A DNA stretch of 64,000 nucleotides from Phoronis australis. Taxonomy: Eukaryota > Phoronida > Phoronidae. The notes under the pieces were generated by a model. It saw only the letters and a program-made list of their open reading frames with translations. It had not been told where the DNA came from and did no database searches. Shown piece after piece: positions 10,601-23,732 of this stretch. A program made the position numbers and the translations under genes. Location: the NCBI GenBank assembly GCA_002633005.1, contig NMRA01000039.1, positions 24,871 through 88,870 of the forward strand, read 5' to 3'. The first letter of the stretch is position 1, and each line of letters begins with the position of its first letter.

Positions 10601-10962
10601 TGTCGCCTGTACAGTGACTAGAGGCCCTTCAGCTACTGTCATCCGTGCCTCTGAACGTACATAACCCAGAGACTGTAATTCTGGAAAAAACCGCGCTGGA
10701 TTTACCTCAAGCCCAAAGCCTATACATGTATGTAATTCTGTTGTGAATTGTTAAGTACTTGGATTGAATACACAATTCATCTCCTAGTGTAGAGGGCAGT
10801 TCTTCTTCTATTGATCAGACCCGTGAGTCAATCATTGATAAGTTTATTGTGGACTTGACCCAAGTATTGGAGCTATTAAGCAGGTACCAGGTATGCGACG
10901 AAGGATTAACATGGCGGTATGTAACTGTTTGGGTGCTAAGCTCACCATCCAGTGGTTGTGGG
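10601..10962. other. Stretch without recognisable genes
   Basis: Unremarkable AT-rich sequence. Nothing supported. Confidence 0.5.
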
Positions 10963-11050
10963 CAGTGGCAGATCTACGTTTTCAGTAAGGGGGGTTAGGA
11001 TTCCCGCAAAGGTCGAATCCTAGGCGCGTGGCGCCGAGCTGGGGGGACAT
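10963..11050 (+). mobile_element. Partial hAT-like MITE
   Basis: Starts CAGTGGCAGATCTACG and continues through GGGGGGTTAGGATTC and a GGCGCGTGGCGCCGAG block. It is the reverse complement of the right part of the element at 4434-4670, so it is a second, truncated copy of the same subfamily. Confidence 0.6.
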
Positions 11051-13084
11051 TTTTTTTTTGTTTTTGTAGCCAAATAGTGAAATTTCCATGCACCCTGGTA
11101 CGTTTCTGGCACTTAACGTGTCTCTGGAGTTTTTCCTAAGATAATTAAAAACCCTTCTCGATTTCGTCACATGAACTTGGCTCATAAGTTTCGTGAAACC
11201 ATATTGTGCACATGTGGGTATGAGTCACGCCACCAGCAAAATTTCTTGTTGGAACATTTGCTTACAAACACCTCTTTTAGCATACGAAAAGTCGTATACG
11301 AAAAAGTGTGGTGAATATACAGGGGTTTAGACAACTTCCAAATATTCAAGAGCAGAAGGAGCACCGACGCGGCGTAAAAACTTGAACATCAGATGATCGC
11401 GTAACAGCAGCCTCAAGTTGTTTAAGAAAGAAGACCTGTACTGTTAGTACGGAAATAAACATGGGTTCTGTCTCGTTGCGAGAAAAACTGGCGAACGATG
11501 GTGCTCTCAGCTCATAGTCTATTATTAAAAGCGACAGTAAATAATTAAGTATCACTTTATTAATCTGAATCACGTTGACAACAATTGAAAAACGTCATAT
11601 GTTCCAGGAAACAAATCATCTGAAAACGGTTTCACGAAACCAAAACATCCCGTGCACAGTGGTGAAAAGATGTACTGGACTAGTTTGCAGAGGGACCAGA
11701 TGTACACTGAGAGTACACAAAAAGGCTGACCTGGTCCATCATGAGACCAAGAGTACACCTGTGCATATTATTCCCATAAAAATAGTCGATCTGTCGAGGG
11801 ACGAAACAGTACTGGCTGAGATAAATAGTTTTACAAAGCACACTTTGGTAAAAAAATCACAAGACTAGTTCGCCGAGGGACCAGAAGTACACTGAAACTC
11901 AACATCTACACATGTCAAGTCAACCTGGCCTGGTTCGTCGCGAGACCTAAAGTGTGCTATGCAAAAATTTTGAATTGAGAACTTCTCTCTAGACACTTTT
12001 TAATCCCCAGTGGTTACTCATACGTTAGTTCTATCCTTCTGCTGTCTATACTGCAGAGGATTCTGTATATCGGATCCAATGGTTTGCTCTTGGAACCATT
12101 CTACCCAGATATCTTCGATGTTTGTTCCCAACGCTTGCACTTCGTCAACTGCTGTGTCAATGAGCTTGTAAGCCTCTACAATGTCAGCATCTCGTTTTGC
12201 AGCTCAGTTGGCACTAAGACCCTTGAGATTGCTATGTCCATTCAAAAGACTAACATGCGCAACTAAACTTGATCCCTTCATCATGGACTACTTTAAACCA
12301 TGACGATGTATCCAAGGACCTATTTGCATCTCTTGCAATTTTCGAAATAAACGTCCCAATGTCTGAACGCTTGAAACTCGAAGTACTAACATCAAATAAA
12401 TGCCCATGGGCACGAGCGTTTCATCGGGTGGGTCTTTCTGCGGAAGTTCCCAGTTTAGAAAATCCCAGTAGAAAGACGGTAGGTGTTGAGGTCGGAACTA
12501 GGCCTCCTTAGGAGGCCTATTGAACATTGCACGAGTCCTGCAAGACTTTGTTATGAAAGAACAGCCTCCCCGCAATTTCTGGTACCGTACACTATTTGCG
12601 AATGCTGTCACTTTGTGGATGTGAGTCCCTCCTTGGTCATTCCTTGTATAGACATAACTTGTTAGAGTGTATCTTCAAACGGACTCGCGACCACGGCGCC
12701 CGCCACAGCAATTCTTCGGAAAAAGATTTTTTTCAAAAATATTACATGTACATGTACACTGTATGATATTGCGCAAGACAACTTTACTATACATCAGTTA
12801 CAAATGTGTGGAGTGTAATAGAATGATAAGGCATGACAGATGAGGTAAAAACGTTGCACGTAAATTTGCCTGAATATCAGGGTTGCGGCACCACAGTACG
12901 TATTCCCCCTAATCCAATCAAAACATATCTTAGAATAAAGCTAGTTACCTAAAGAAATCATCTATAGAACTGCTCTTTCAGCGGTAGATCCATCTAAAAT
13001 GCTTGGCTACTTCAGAAGTGTCGACGGAAGCACGCGCACAAGTGATGTCCGCGCGTTTTGCCGAAGACTCAGCAATTCACAATG
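11051..13084. other. Two kilobases without recognisable genes
   Basis: Short open frames occur on both strands (for example 11575-11868 and 12084-12266) but none shows a known motif. A pair of diverged direct repeats (11679-11957) is the only structure seen. Confidence 0.5.
11679..11957. repeat. Diverged direct repeat, two units about 185 bases apart
   Basis: 11679-11759 (ACTAGTTTGCAGAGGGACCA...) aligns with 11864-11957 (ACTAGTTCGCCGAGGGACCA...). Both continue GTACACTGA, then CCTGGT, then GAGACC(A/T)A. Old tandem duplication, non-coding. Confidence 0.6.
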
Positions 13085-13254
13085 CAAAAAATTATATTTT
13101 CAGAGTGAACCCCCCCCCCTCAAGTTGGTTTACTTGGGGTTTACACACGCTAGCGGTGCCGTTTTTGTTTTGCTGGAGACGTTTTTTTTATTTTTGGGTC
13201 CTGGCCCAAAGGGAGGGGTTTAAACCCCTGAAAGCCCCCGTAGATCCGCCACTG
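13085..13254. mobile_element. hAT-like MITE, right part
   Basis: A C-run at 13109-13117, a long AT/T-rich middle, GGGTTTAAACCCCTGAAAGC and the terminus CGTAGATCCGCCACTG. Similar inside to 29800-29900. The left end is not clear; CAGCGGTAGATCC at 12979 is a possible candidate. Confidence 0.5.
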
Positions 13255-13622
13255 GTGGGTCACGGGACACTCGGTCAAGTAGGAGGGTTGTTCCTCTGAC
13301 CGTGGGATTCCCGAAGTTCACTTTACCATGGCAAGCCTTGGGCTCCTCACAGGAAACACTTTTCAATAGGTGAAGACACTGATGGATTACGGTAAAGTTA
13401 AGTTTTTCTTCTACTAGACGGAGTACAACGCCATCCAAAATTCGTATGTATTAGCTGTCGTAAATGAGTTCTCTAACAACATAGCTTGTCGTAAAATGCT
13501 GTGTAGTTGTCGATGGGAAGTGGTGACGACAGTTTTAGGAAACCAGAACGCAAACAATAATAGAACAGATAGATCCTCACAGTAAACTCGACCGCAGAAA
13601 CAAAATGGTAGGAAATTTTAAA
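13255..13622. other. Stretch without recognisable genes
   Basis: No motif, repeat or credible exon seen. Confidence 0.4.
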
Positions 13623-13754
13623 CCCCCTAAACGTCACTTCCAGAACGGGGCATGACATAATCAAATTACGGGAAGCCCAAAAATATGTCTGGGATAATCA
13701 ACGAGCAGTATTTTTGCAAAAATTACATGAAAAAGGTCTGATTTCTCCTTTATT
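13623..13754 (+). repeat. Dispersed repeat copy (partner 63161-63306)
   Basis: Aligns in the same orientation with 63161-63306. Shared blocks are CCT(C)CTAAA(A)CGTCACTTCC, AATATGTCT(G/A)GGATAA and ACATG(A/G)AAAAAGGT. Both end in a CTCC/CGCC-TTTA run that resembles the TTAA-side terminus of the elements at 33480 and 47515, so it may be another TTAA-type terminus. Confidence 0.6.
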
Positions 13755-13756
13755 GG

Positions 13757-16700
13757 AAGTAGGAACGACCTACCGGCATATTGCGACAGTGTTATAACAT
13801 CGTTAAAAGGTATTAGAGGTTGGTTTTATCGTACATGTAGAAAGAATAATATGTTTTAGAAATGATGAAACACAATTTCATATGTTCAAATATCAAAGCT
13901 CCAAGACTTAGGCAACAATGTAATCAATACAATTGGGCTGAGCGTGTTGTAAACAACAAGTGGTCCCGATAGCTCAGTGGATAAGACCTTCCGCTTAACA
14001 TAGATGTTTTAAACGTTTAACCTGCAGGTGTCGCTACGTCACATGTCCTGTATGAACACAACGGAAAAATATTAATGTGGTACGATACACTATGCTTCAA
14101 TGTGGCTTTTGTTGCAAAACATTACCAGACATAAATAATGCCGACCTTGGGTATGTGTGATTTGATACCGCGAGTACAAAGCAAAATATTCGGGTGAACA
14201 CGGAAGAAATTGAACAGCCGTGTACGTGCAGATCTGTCGGTATCAATTGTTTTACTCTTGCGAACTAAGTAGAGTACTTCAGCCCAAGTTAAAACGTTAA
14301 TAAACACTAATTCATAAACGATCGATTTATCAAACTTAGTGATAAAAAACATATTAATTTTAATGTAAGACGTCCAGATAATCCTATAACAATATCCCCG
14401 AAAATATTGCATGAGACACTGGGCGGTCCCGCTGTTTCAGCGCAATAACCCGGTAGAAGATCGCGACATGGAAATCTCGTCAAGTACTAGCAACAGCCTG
14501 CTTCAACGTTGGTAAAACATTAGCAAAAGACAGCAATCTTGAAAATGGCAAACCTATCAATAGCAAAACGACGGTAAGCATTTAGTCTTTCAGACAAGGA
14601 GTTTTGAGCCCGGAAAAATACTCAAACCCTTGATCCTGTGACAGAGCGCTCAAATACATGTAGGTATGAGTCATCGGCCACATGTTGCTGACACTGAAAC
14701 ATGTTCTTCGGTGATTCAAGTGTACGAACTTACAAGTGCACACCACCCCAAACTCGCACACCAAAAACAACAGCCACGATTCTACATGAAAGAGTATAGG
14801 CCTACCGGCTTAGCTCTGTTACTCGCTTGGACGTTTATTACACAACAGACTTAGTCACCCGTAGGTAACTGACGATGTTACCGGACGTTGCGATATTCCC
14901 CACACCCAGTATTCACTAGTTCCGACGATTCCCCCGCTTGATGTACATTTACTGTAAGCAGCGCTTACCACAAAACGGGTCGGGGTGAAATAATGGTTAT
15001 CGAACACTTTATACTTCTCTTCATCAACCTCCCCCCCCCCCCCACACTCCCCAACCACCATCTACTGGGTTATCAGTAGACCACGTCGTACATTTTCCAG
15101 ACTCAGCCGGAAGCAAAATTGTTCTGGTGAAATGGGCCATTTGGGTTACTACAGTATAAAGGGTAGGTTGAAGGGCTATCAGGCAACACAGTCACATCTT
15201 GTTGGAACTTGTCGTGCAAAATCGTATTAAAATAGTAATGTGTTACTCACTCTTTGTTAAGTTTCAATAAGTCTTCAGCTTTGAACATCATGTCATATTC
15301 AATTGTCACAACATTGCTGTCAGGGTGTTCCACTATCTTGCCTGTAAGTTATTAGCGTAATATGACAATAGTAGATAGTTTTCTCAAGAAAGTCTTATTT
15401 TGCGTATACATTTAAGTATGCAAGAAGTAGACGTTGTTTTTCGTTGCAAGTAAAGTTTACCAATATGCGTAAGACAAGCCGTAACAAAGAATCAATGATG
15501 TACATGTAATTGATTACATGAAAAAACTCGAAATTTTGAGTTCAATTTCGAGTCTTAAGCCTTAACAGGTTTGTTCTACAGCAACCTAGGACTAAGAATT
15601 ATCCAAGTGCGTAATTATGTTCTCAAGCATAGGATGATAGACACTTATCTTGAGTTCGAACAAAAGTAGAGTAAAAAATGCCAAACATAGGGGAATGTTG
15701 AACAATGCGATTAATCACGTTAGTTGCCGTTCATATAACTTCCATCATCATTGCGTTTTTCGCAAAAATTGTGGAATTGAAGAGACTAAAGTCCAAGTAG
15801 CCAACTCCCAAATTTAACTGAGTAATCAGTGTTTTGGAAACCTGTGTTTTGTAGCACATAGTAAATCCCAGCTTGTTGGACTCAGTTCCACATACTTTGA
15901 TTTCAGGTGTTAAATACCAAGCGCTATGAAACTGCTTGTTACAGTGTCACCTACTTCTGTTCTTGGCCTGAAGAATGATCTGATCAATGGTCAGCCCATG
16001 GCAACTTATACATGTAAATGCCTGAAGAATAGAAAGTTATGTTTCGGTTATGCATGCTGTCGACTATTAGCTGAAAGTACATTTATTTCCACAATCGGCA
16101 TATAAGGAAAATGAGTAGAGTAACTAGGCCCACAATATTCAGCAAACTGGACAATTTTTTGTCACAAAAGGAAATCGAGTGTACGTTCAATAGTGCCAAG
16201 TTTGAGAAATGTCGTAAGGGAACTCAACCACATTTTTTCGAAGGAGTGGTGTGCTCCCAAATCTTAAAAAATGAGATGCAGGCGCCCCACCCTATCTTCA
16301 TGTTGGGTGAAACCGAGTTTAGAGGTTACTTGTGAGCTATACAAAGAGTGTAACAATGTAGTGATTGTATTGCCTTCCGGTAGCACACTGTACCGTTAAA
16401 AACAAATATTTCTCGAATCTCTTCGTACAGTACCTTGATCGAGAAAAAATTAAGATAATACATGTAAACGTAGAATGCAGTCAAAATCAGAGCGATTCTA
16501 CAAGAAAATCAACACAAACCACCCTACAGGGTAATATTTTGGAATTGAACAGTATGTATTTGTTATTAGATAAAAGTGTGGTTTTGATACAAAAATCTCA
16601 ATTTTGAATTCATTGACATCTTGATTGTTATCTATCGGCTTCCAATGGTTCACAAAAAATGTCACGTTATTGCATACCGAGAACAATTTCCCAATATCTA

Positions 16701-16857
16701 AATTAGGTAGATCACACTCTTGGTCTAACAAGTCGTACGGTACATGTATTTAACGACTAATTTTTGTACTGTTGAAAGAGGGTGTCACCTCAGTATTTCT
16801 ACAAGCACGTTTGTGAGACTGTGGATATTACAGGATTGTTCTAAAGACCCCTTGGCA
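13757..16857. other. Three kilobases without recognisable genes
   Basis: 13962-13989 (GGTCCCGATAGCTCAGTGG...) has a good tRNA A-box but no matching B-box or arms, so it is at most a tRNA-derived relic. A C-tract lies at 15032-15042. Nothing else is recognised. Confidence 0.5.
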
Positions 16858-17695
16858 ACCTCGACCCCCACACCCCACAACCTTCTAGAAACACGACCCT
16901 CTTGACCCTCGACACCCTCGACCCACTACCCACAATCCCCACGACCCACAAACCTCCGACCCACGATCTGAGGCAATAGATATTTTTTGCGCTTTTTCCA
17001 CCTTTCATATTCATATTACATCGCTGAATATCTTTCCCATAAGACTTACCTACACGCGAATTTACTGTGGCTCAGGTCTATGGTTAAAAACAGAAAATTG
17101 CGTAATAACACGAAATAGCGAATTGTGGGCGTGTTATCATTGTCACGAAAGTACTTTCACGAGCCACTACCAATGGCTCGGTTCTACTTAACTTCGGGAG
17201 AGAGTACGTTAACGTGAATGGACATACTTTCACATGTTTATTTCTTGCTTTTCGTTCTATATTCTTTTACAATATACCTCGTGTAACATTGAAATGCTTT
17301 TTAGTTAATGGGTTGTGTTTTTTCAAACAGTATTTACTGAAGAAATTACATATTTGATGGTTCCTCGCATTCTCCAAAAAAGCTTGAATCTGCCATTCAC
17401 TGAAAAGCAGACGAGACGATTACACATTTTTAACGTTGGTTGGTATTTGATTTGATTCGGCATCGTTTCTTTTTTGTTTTTGTTTTCGTTGTTGTTTTTG
17501 GCTTTCAAACTTGCTGCATGGATTTTCTTAATTACAAAAACACTGAAAAACCAGCCGAGCTCACGGCATGGCTCGTTGGTCCTGCAAGTCGGCGCTTCTT
17601 CTATGTTCAGATCTAGTCGAGCTTGTGTAGACTGGGTCGAGAGGTTCGCGTGCCGTGGGTCAAGTGGGCCGTGGGTCGAGGGTTTTTACACCTAT
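16858..17695. repeat. C-rich CGACCC cluster and facing G-rich GGGTCG cluster
   Basis: 16858-16975 is an irregular array of CCTCGACCC / CCCACGACCC units. 17635-17690 has the complementary GGGTCGAG / CGTGGGTC units. Together they form a loose inverted pair around about 660 bases of ordinary AT-rich sequence. Confidence 0.5.
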
Positions 17696-20169
17696 TAGAC
17701 ATTGGACGGTGTGTTTATGGGAGAGATCTTGGCCTTGTCAACAAATTTAAGACTTCTCTGGAAAGGGCTTTTGGGTTTCTGTTTAAAAACTCTCCTAATG
17801 TTGCACATCCCTCACTTTTTAAACAAAATGCTTTTGTAATTTGACTGCATTTGAAATGGTTTCAATCAGGAAGAGTTATTAACGTCAACACCGTAATGCT
17901 GTCTGTCATGTCCATATGTCATATTACAAAGTACTCAAACGGTTAACGCCTATACGGTTAATTCTAAAAATGATTAAATAACTCGCATAATTAATAACGC
18001 ACTATTCAAAGTCTATTAAGCCCTTGCTTATAAGCATCTGTTGGTTTTGCTGAAATTCTGTAAAGTACAATCCAAATAACTAATTGTGTTAAAAGTTTGT
18101 CATTATGGGCTGCTTATTAACCTTACTGTACAGATGTAATTTCTGACTTAATTTTCTAGATGTAACCCTCCACTGCTTTGAACGTTTGAAGCCTGTGCGT
18201 CCAGTATTTTAAATAGCTGTCATTTTCATCTCTTACGAAAATGTGACAACAACATACAGATTCAGTTGTAGATGGAATCATTCTGTATAAAGACAAGACT
18301 GAACAAGTGAATGTGGACGTTGCCAAAGCACAGCCTCAATCAGCAGTTGACTTGGGCAGGGGCCACGTTTTAGACGTGTATTAAGGGTCTTCAAAGTGCT
18401 TTTAGTGTGGCAGCACATTTTAGAACCATTCAAAAACATGCACCTGACACGGTTTCATGGGTAGGAACGTTTTGGCCTAATTTCCTGAAATTTCAATCAA
18501 AAAACATCTAGTTGCGGAACCTGCCGCCAGACGGGTCACCAGTATTCAAATCATCTCGAAATTGACGTCCACACATTTCACAATCACGAAAATTAAATAT
18601 ACCCCTTTATGGTGTTTTCAAGATACAGATACAGGTTCTTTGTAGCCAAGGACTGTAAAATACGCGATGGTACATGTATGTCTTTTCTATTGCCTGTTCC
18701 ACCTCTCAAAAAGGGCTCTAGAACGCCTCGAAAATGTCTAAGGATCAAAATTATAAAAAATACTGCGCAAAATTTAACTAATTTTGGCGATCCAATGGAG
18801 GTTAAGGGAAAAAAATTGAAAAAGGGAGGACTGCGTTCTGTTAGAGATTCAATGTTCACATAAATATCAACAAGATGTTTTCTTTCTTGTTCTTTTGAGC
18901 CATTTTAAAACTACTTTACATACCTAACCAGTTTTAGCTTAAAATGAGCTACACTGTATTTCGGGCAAACGTATTCATAAATTTCATGACGCTGGATCTT
19001 GAAAATAATGACCCATAGTTAGAAATTAATATTTTGAACGTGTATCACCGAGCTGTATGAACACACATATGGTTTCTTTTTCAAAATTTTAGTCTAAAAG
19101 AATATAGTCGACCTCCTTACGCTCTCGAGGAAGTGCAGTTAACAGCAATCCTTAATAAGGGCTGATTGAATTGGAGTGAAACGCGTCGATATCTGTTCTA
19201 AGGACTGTTATGCAAACCATTGTTATGCTGTTTTGAAAAGGGTCCACTGTGTACAAAGCACAAACTAAAAGTTCATACATAAAAATAGAATTTAAAAACA
19301 ATTCGTATACGATTATTTATTTGAAGTGATATTTTGTCATGAGAAACAGCTCCCTATACTCATGCCTTTTTCTTGTTGGTTAGCAGTCAATAACTCCTTA
19401 CCATGTCTATTTCTGTTTGGATCTAAATTATGTAGTTTTGTATTTTTAGCTAAATGCAAAGTCTAGCTGATAACATTTAATCACAACAAAATGCTGGATA
19501 ACTTTGCGAAGTAAACTGTCCTTATGTTGCGGTTGTGTAATACGCGTCAAATCCCTGAAAGCAAAGGTCGGCAAATCGACTCACCTCAACTAGAATAATG
19601 ACACAGAAGGGAGAAATTGACCAAGGAACCGCTAAAGCCATCTCTGCACAGAAGCCTGTCTCTCGAAATGTACAAGCTGTCGTTCTGCAAATGGTAGTTA
19701 TATATTTTTACGCCAAAACTAGGCGTGCCGGTTTTTAATCCTAAGTCTCTAGGCAAACGAAAGCTGTCGCACCAAATACCTCTGGCAATAACACCTTATT
19801 AATTTTTGTATTAATCTTAAATTGCTCGATTTAACTGTCAAACTAGTTTTGCTCAATGCTCATTTTCGAACCGACGATGTACTATGAACTGCGAAGACAT
19901 TTTCATTTGCACTAGCAATGATGTTCGTCCACGGGAACAGTTGACTCTGCAAGTGTCTTCTGCAATGTATTCATTAAAAACAGTTGCGTTGTTGATAATT
20001 TAACTGTAATCACCCACAGACTGTCGTGTCAAGTACACCACAGAACCACGAAAATAGATTAAGCAATCTTGGTTCTTCCCAAAATGCACACTTAGGCTTC
20101 CATGCCAACTGAAAAGATACAGCCAAGGCATCTTTACCAAGTATCATTAGGACAATCGACCCAACCATT
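17696..20169. other. Stretch without recognisable genes
   Basis: Only short frames, including a pair of overlapping frames at 18593-18863 on opposite strands with no motif. Nothing supported. Confidence 0.5.
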
Positions 20170-21412
20170 TCTTGAAGGTGGTTAAAGTTAAACACGGTTT
20201 AAATTAAAGTAGGTTGATAAGTACTTCGCCTTTCGTGAAGGTGGTTAAACTTTTAGACCAGTGGTCTAGTAAAACCTGGTTTAACTCCCCTTTTGACCAC
20301 GTCTAAGTAAGTATTAATTTCACCAGCGAGGTCTACAGTCCTAATCCAGGTTTAACGTTCGATTTGGTCAGATCCAGGCTTAATACTGTTAAATACTACA
20401 GGCTTGGGCGACATAGGTGTGCTCAACTGTGCAGCTAAATGACGGTGCGGTGTGCATCACCTATGCAACTTCAGGGCGAGAATGGACTATATTTAATTTT
20501 CAGTTTTACGACGACACAAGGTCAAATGTAGACAACTACATGTTGTGGGTGTCCTTCGGACTCTTCAGATTACGATGGAAGGAGCAGGGCGTCATCTTCG
20601 TAAGCGCTTCGGGCGGGACTGAAGGCAGCAGCTTCTTTGACTAAGTTCCGCCTACATTGATCCCAGAGTGAAGATTGCCGGGTAGCAGTCCTGCTTCCAC
20701 TTGACCGTAAAATAAACAGGAAAATGACATGGAAATAAACATGAGCATTTGTTCTATTATGTAGCGGATAATCGTGGGCTTGTATTATAATGTGTGTACG
20801 TGTGTTAGGTATTGATATCACAAAATGAAAAATCTCCCTTCATGATATCCTAGATCTGCCACTGGCCCCCCTCAACGTTTTTTGCACTTTTTACTAATGA
20901 CATTAACTCTCTGCTATTCACTTTTTAGTGATGCTCTTTAACAGCTGCATTTCTCCGATTACGGAACTGTAAAGTCAATCTGGACCAATATCTCCCCACG
21001 TATACTGCTTACGTTGAATTGATATGACACCAGCTTTCTTGTTCTCCATAACATTGGCTTTTTCTCTGATCAGTTCTTGGAGGGAACATTTTTTGTCATG
21101 AGAAAAGCTTTCAAATCTTTATCTCAAATGTCTCCACTGATTCTACTACTCTCCGTCAGTTATACCCCCATGACCAAGGTTTCATTGAAGCACCTCAATA
21201 GTTTCTTTGCTGGGTTAATCCAGATCAATACAGTATTGTGGTTTCGATACTTTAACTGGTTTTACTAAATCTACTCCTTGGTCTAACAAAACCAGGCCTT
21301 CGTGCTTTTAAACCATGGTGCTGAAATGCAAGATACAGAAGGACTAAAATAGACAGCCCAAGTTAAGAAAAACCAGATTTAACTCTTGAAACTGGTTTTA
21401 CTAAACCACAGC
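20170..21412. repeat. Cluster of AAACCTGGTTTAA-like motifs
   Basis: TGAAGGTGGTTAAA occurs at 20173 and 20236. GGTCTAGTAAAACCTGG (20264) recurs as GGTCTAACAAAACCAGG (21279). Related AAAACCAGATTTAACTC and GGTTTTACTAAACCA lie at 21369-21409. These look like several eroded copies of a short element with palindromic motifs. The sequence between them holds nothing else. Confidence 0.4.
20844..20864 (+). mobile_element. Solo right end of a hAT-like MITE
   Basis: GATATCCTAGATCTGCCACTG matches the right terminus at 48029-48049 (GATATCCTAGATCCGCCACTG) with one difference. No left partner is identified. Confidence 0.5.
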
Positions 21413-23580
21413 TGCTGCAGGTTGTAGTTTTAAGAGCTATCTTGGTCAAAACAGCAAGTATGGAGTATAACAAAACTCCGTTAAAATTGCAAAACATCAA
21501 ATGAAGTGTAGCGCATATCATACATTTTGCGGAAGGAGATAACTAACTTGATCATCTAACCGTGATAAATCTCTTTAATTCCCGTCGCAGTTGGTTTGTG
21601 AGTGTCGTGACCATCTCAGGGCAAGTTGACCGAGAGACCAATGATTTGGTCCAGTGACAATCGTCGAGAGTTTGCCAATTAGTTAAAAATTTTCACAATT
21701 CGTATTGAAAATCACACTCAACACCAAAAGGAACACCTCCCGGCGCATGTCCAATAAACAGGAAATGGAATCACGTTGTATATAAAAACGTAACGCGAAA
21801 GAGGTGTCCGCCACTTTAAATATTTGCAATTAATTTCAGCCTTATTATGGCAAGTGCATGGATCTGAAGGCAATTTTTGATAGAAGACGGTTTTTAGATG
21901 AAAGAGCGTGTAATTTGTAAAATACTTGGCCAAAATTTAACCTTAGTGTGACCCCATAGTTTTTTCATTTATTCAAGTGCTAAGATAATACCGGGAATGT
22001 CTTGCTTTAGTTAGCTTTGATTAAACATTTCATCACAAAGAACTATTAGAAGGAATCCGGGGATGGTTATTAGAGGGCATTATTGATTATTGATACCTTA
22101 TAATCAACAGGTGTTAGGAATAATGTATGTAACAACAAATCATATGTGTCAAAAGTCAAAATTATTCTAAGTAAGAAGATTTTCTAATTATTGATGATTC
22201 TAAGCTGTGATCTTGAAATGAACCTTTGTTATACCGAATCATCATATGCAGTTGTTACATGTTGAAAACTGTCTCATGAAAAATGAACGAGTACTTACCA
22301 AAACGTGATGCGTAGCATTTTATTTTTTTTTCAAAACCACACATACGCACGGTCGTATGCTAGTTTTCAAATGAAGCGGTTTTCAAACGAACTACAATTA
22401 ATTGATTTTAGTCAGCCGACCAAAACGTGATAAGTATTTTAAAGATGTATTTGGAGCTCCCAAATCTGCTATTTGAACATCTCCTACGCAAAACAAAGAA
22501 CAGTTGTGCCCATTGACAACTTTTAAATATGAAAAATCTGCAAATAGGTGACCTTTGCACTAATGACATACCTCGGGGGGCTTACACAGCCCCGCAGCAT
22601 TCAACGTTATTCTCCAACATCACGTCACGATACTTATTGGACCCGGTTCAGTGTTTTACGGAGATCATTTTCGACTCAAAACTCGTTCTAAAAAATATTT
22701 CGCAATTTTCAACGTGCTTCATATTCGTGTCGCCGCAATGTTTTGTGTTTTTAACTAATTTCACCAAGCTATCACAGAGATAAGGAATTAGCATGCAAGT
22801 TCTACTTTAAACAAAGTTTTAATGACTATGTCATGAATTCATTTCACCTGGGATTGTCCCAACTCAAACCTTCTGCGCAGGATGAGGTAGTACCATTCCT
22901 ATGCATGTTGGATAACCAATAACAATCATGCTAAAAGTTTCCTGGTGATATCTTTTACGCGACTGAAAAGGGGTTTTTTACCTTTTTACAGCGACACAAA
23001 CAGGAATTGGTTGAGAATTACTATCCATTTTCAAATAAATGTGAGCACCCTGTAGTACTACAGAAGAAAGAAAACAATTTCTCGGTACAGAATAAATATT
23101 GTGTTTCCTGGAAACATTGAAAGATGCAAAGATCCAGCATTATTGATCTAGTCGACTTAAGGGTCCTAGCACCTCCTCGGATATCAGACAAGTCGGTATT
23201 CTGAAATCTTGAATCTTCTTCAAATGATCATGGTCTGTACCAAACTTTTTAGTGGCTAAAACAATTCCATGAAAGTTTTTTTTGTTAAAGTGATATACAT
23301 TGTTTATTTATCGAAGAATAAACAGAACATACAAAGAAATAATGACAAACCCAGAAATCGCGAAACATTATATCTGGGTTGTAAAGAATTCATTAATGAA
23401 ACTAATATACATGGAGGTATATACATTTAAGTAGTATCTAATATAAGTATTCCGATATTTAGATATGCTAATACGAATCTATAAAAACAAAAATATGTAC
23501 AGATTCATGTATGGAAATCAGAAGCAACAATATTGATAAACGGTACATAAAAATTTACTAACGTTACTTAGGACAACCAT
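21413..23580. other. Two kilobases without recognisable genes
   Basis: AT-rich. The open frame at 22529-22783 has no motif. The part from about 23290 could be 3' untranslated sequence of the LINE fragment that follows on the minus strand, but this is only suggested by position. Confidence 0.4.
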
Positions 23581-23732
23581 TCAATAATAATGTAACTCTA
23601 GTAGGGATTGTTTTTTATTGAGTGCACGAAACAGTGAGTCTCTTAGGTATTCGATGAGGGGACAATTGAAGAAAACATGAGGATAAGATTGATGGGCACC
23701 ACATTTACAGTTTGGAGAGACATTACTAAAGT
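23581..23732 (-). pseudogene. Non-LTR (LINE) ORF2 C-terminal fragment
   Basis: The minus frame reads DFSNVSPNCKCGAHQSYPHV, then FFNCPLIEYLRDSLF and a stop. This is the Cys-x-Cys-Gly ... His ... Cys-Pro ... Arg motif found at the C-terminus of many LINE reverse-transcriptase proteins. The upstream coding is cut off at 23732/23733, where a hAT-like element begins, so the LINE copy was interrupted by insertion and its 5' part was not found. Confidence 0.65.

Noticed and set aside
13962-14030. Possible tRNA gene with a good A-box
   Set aside because: No B-box, no acceptor or T-arm pairing; at most a relic.
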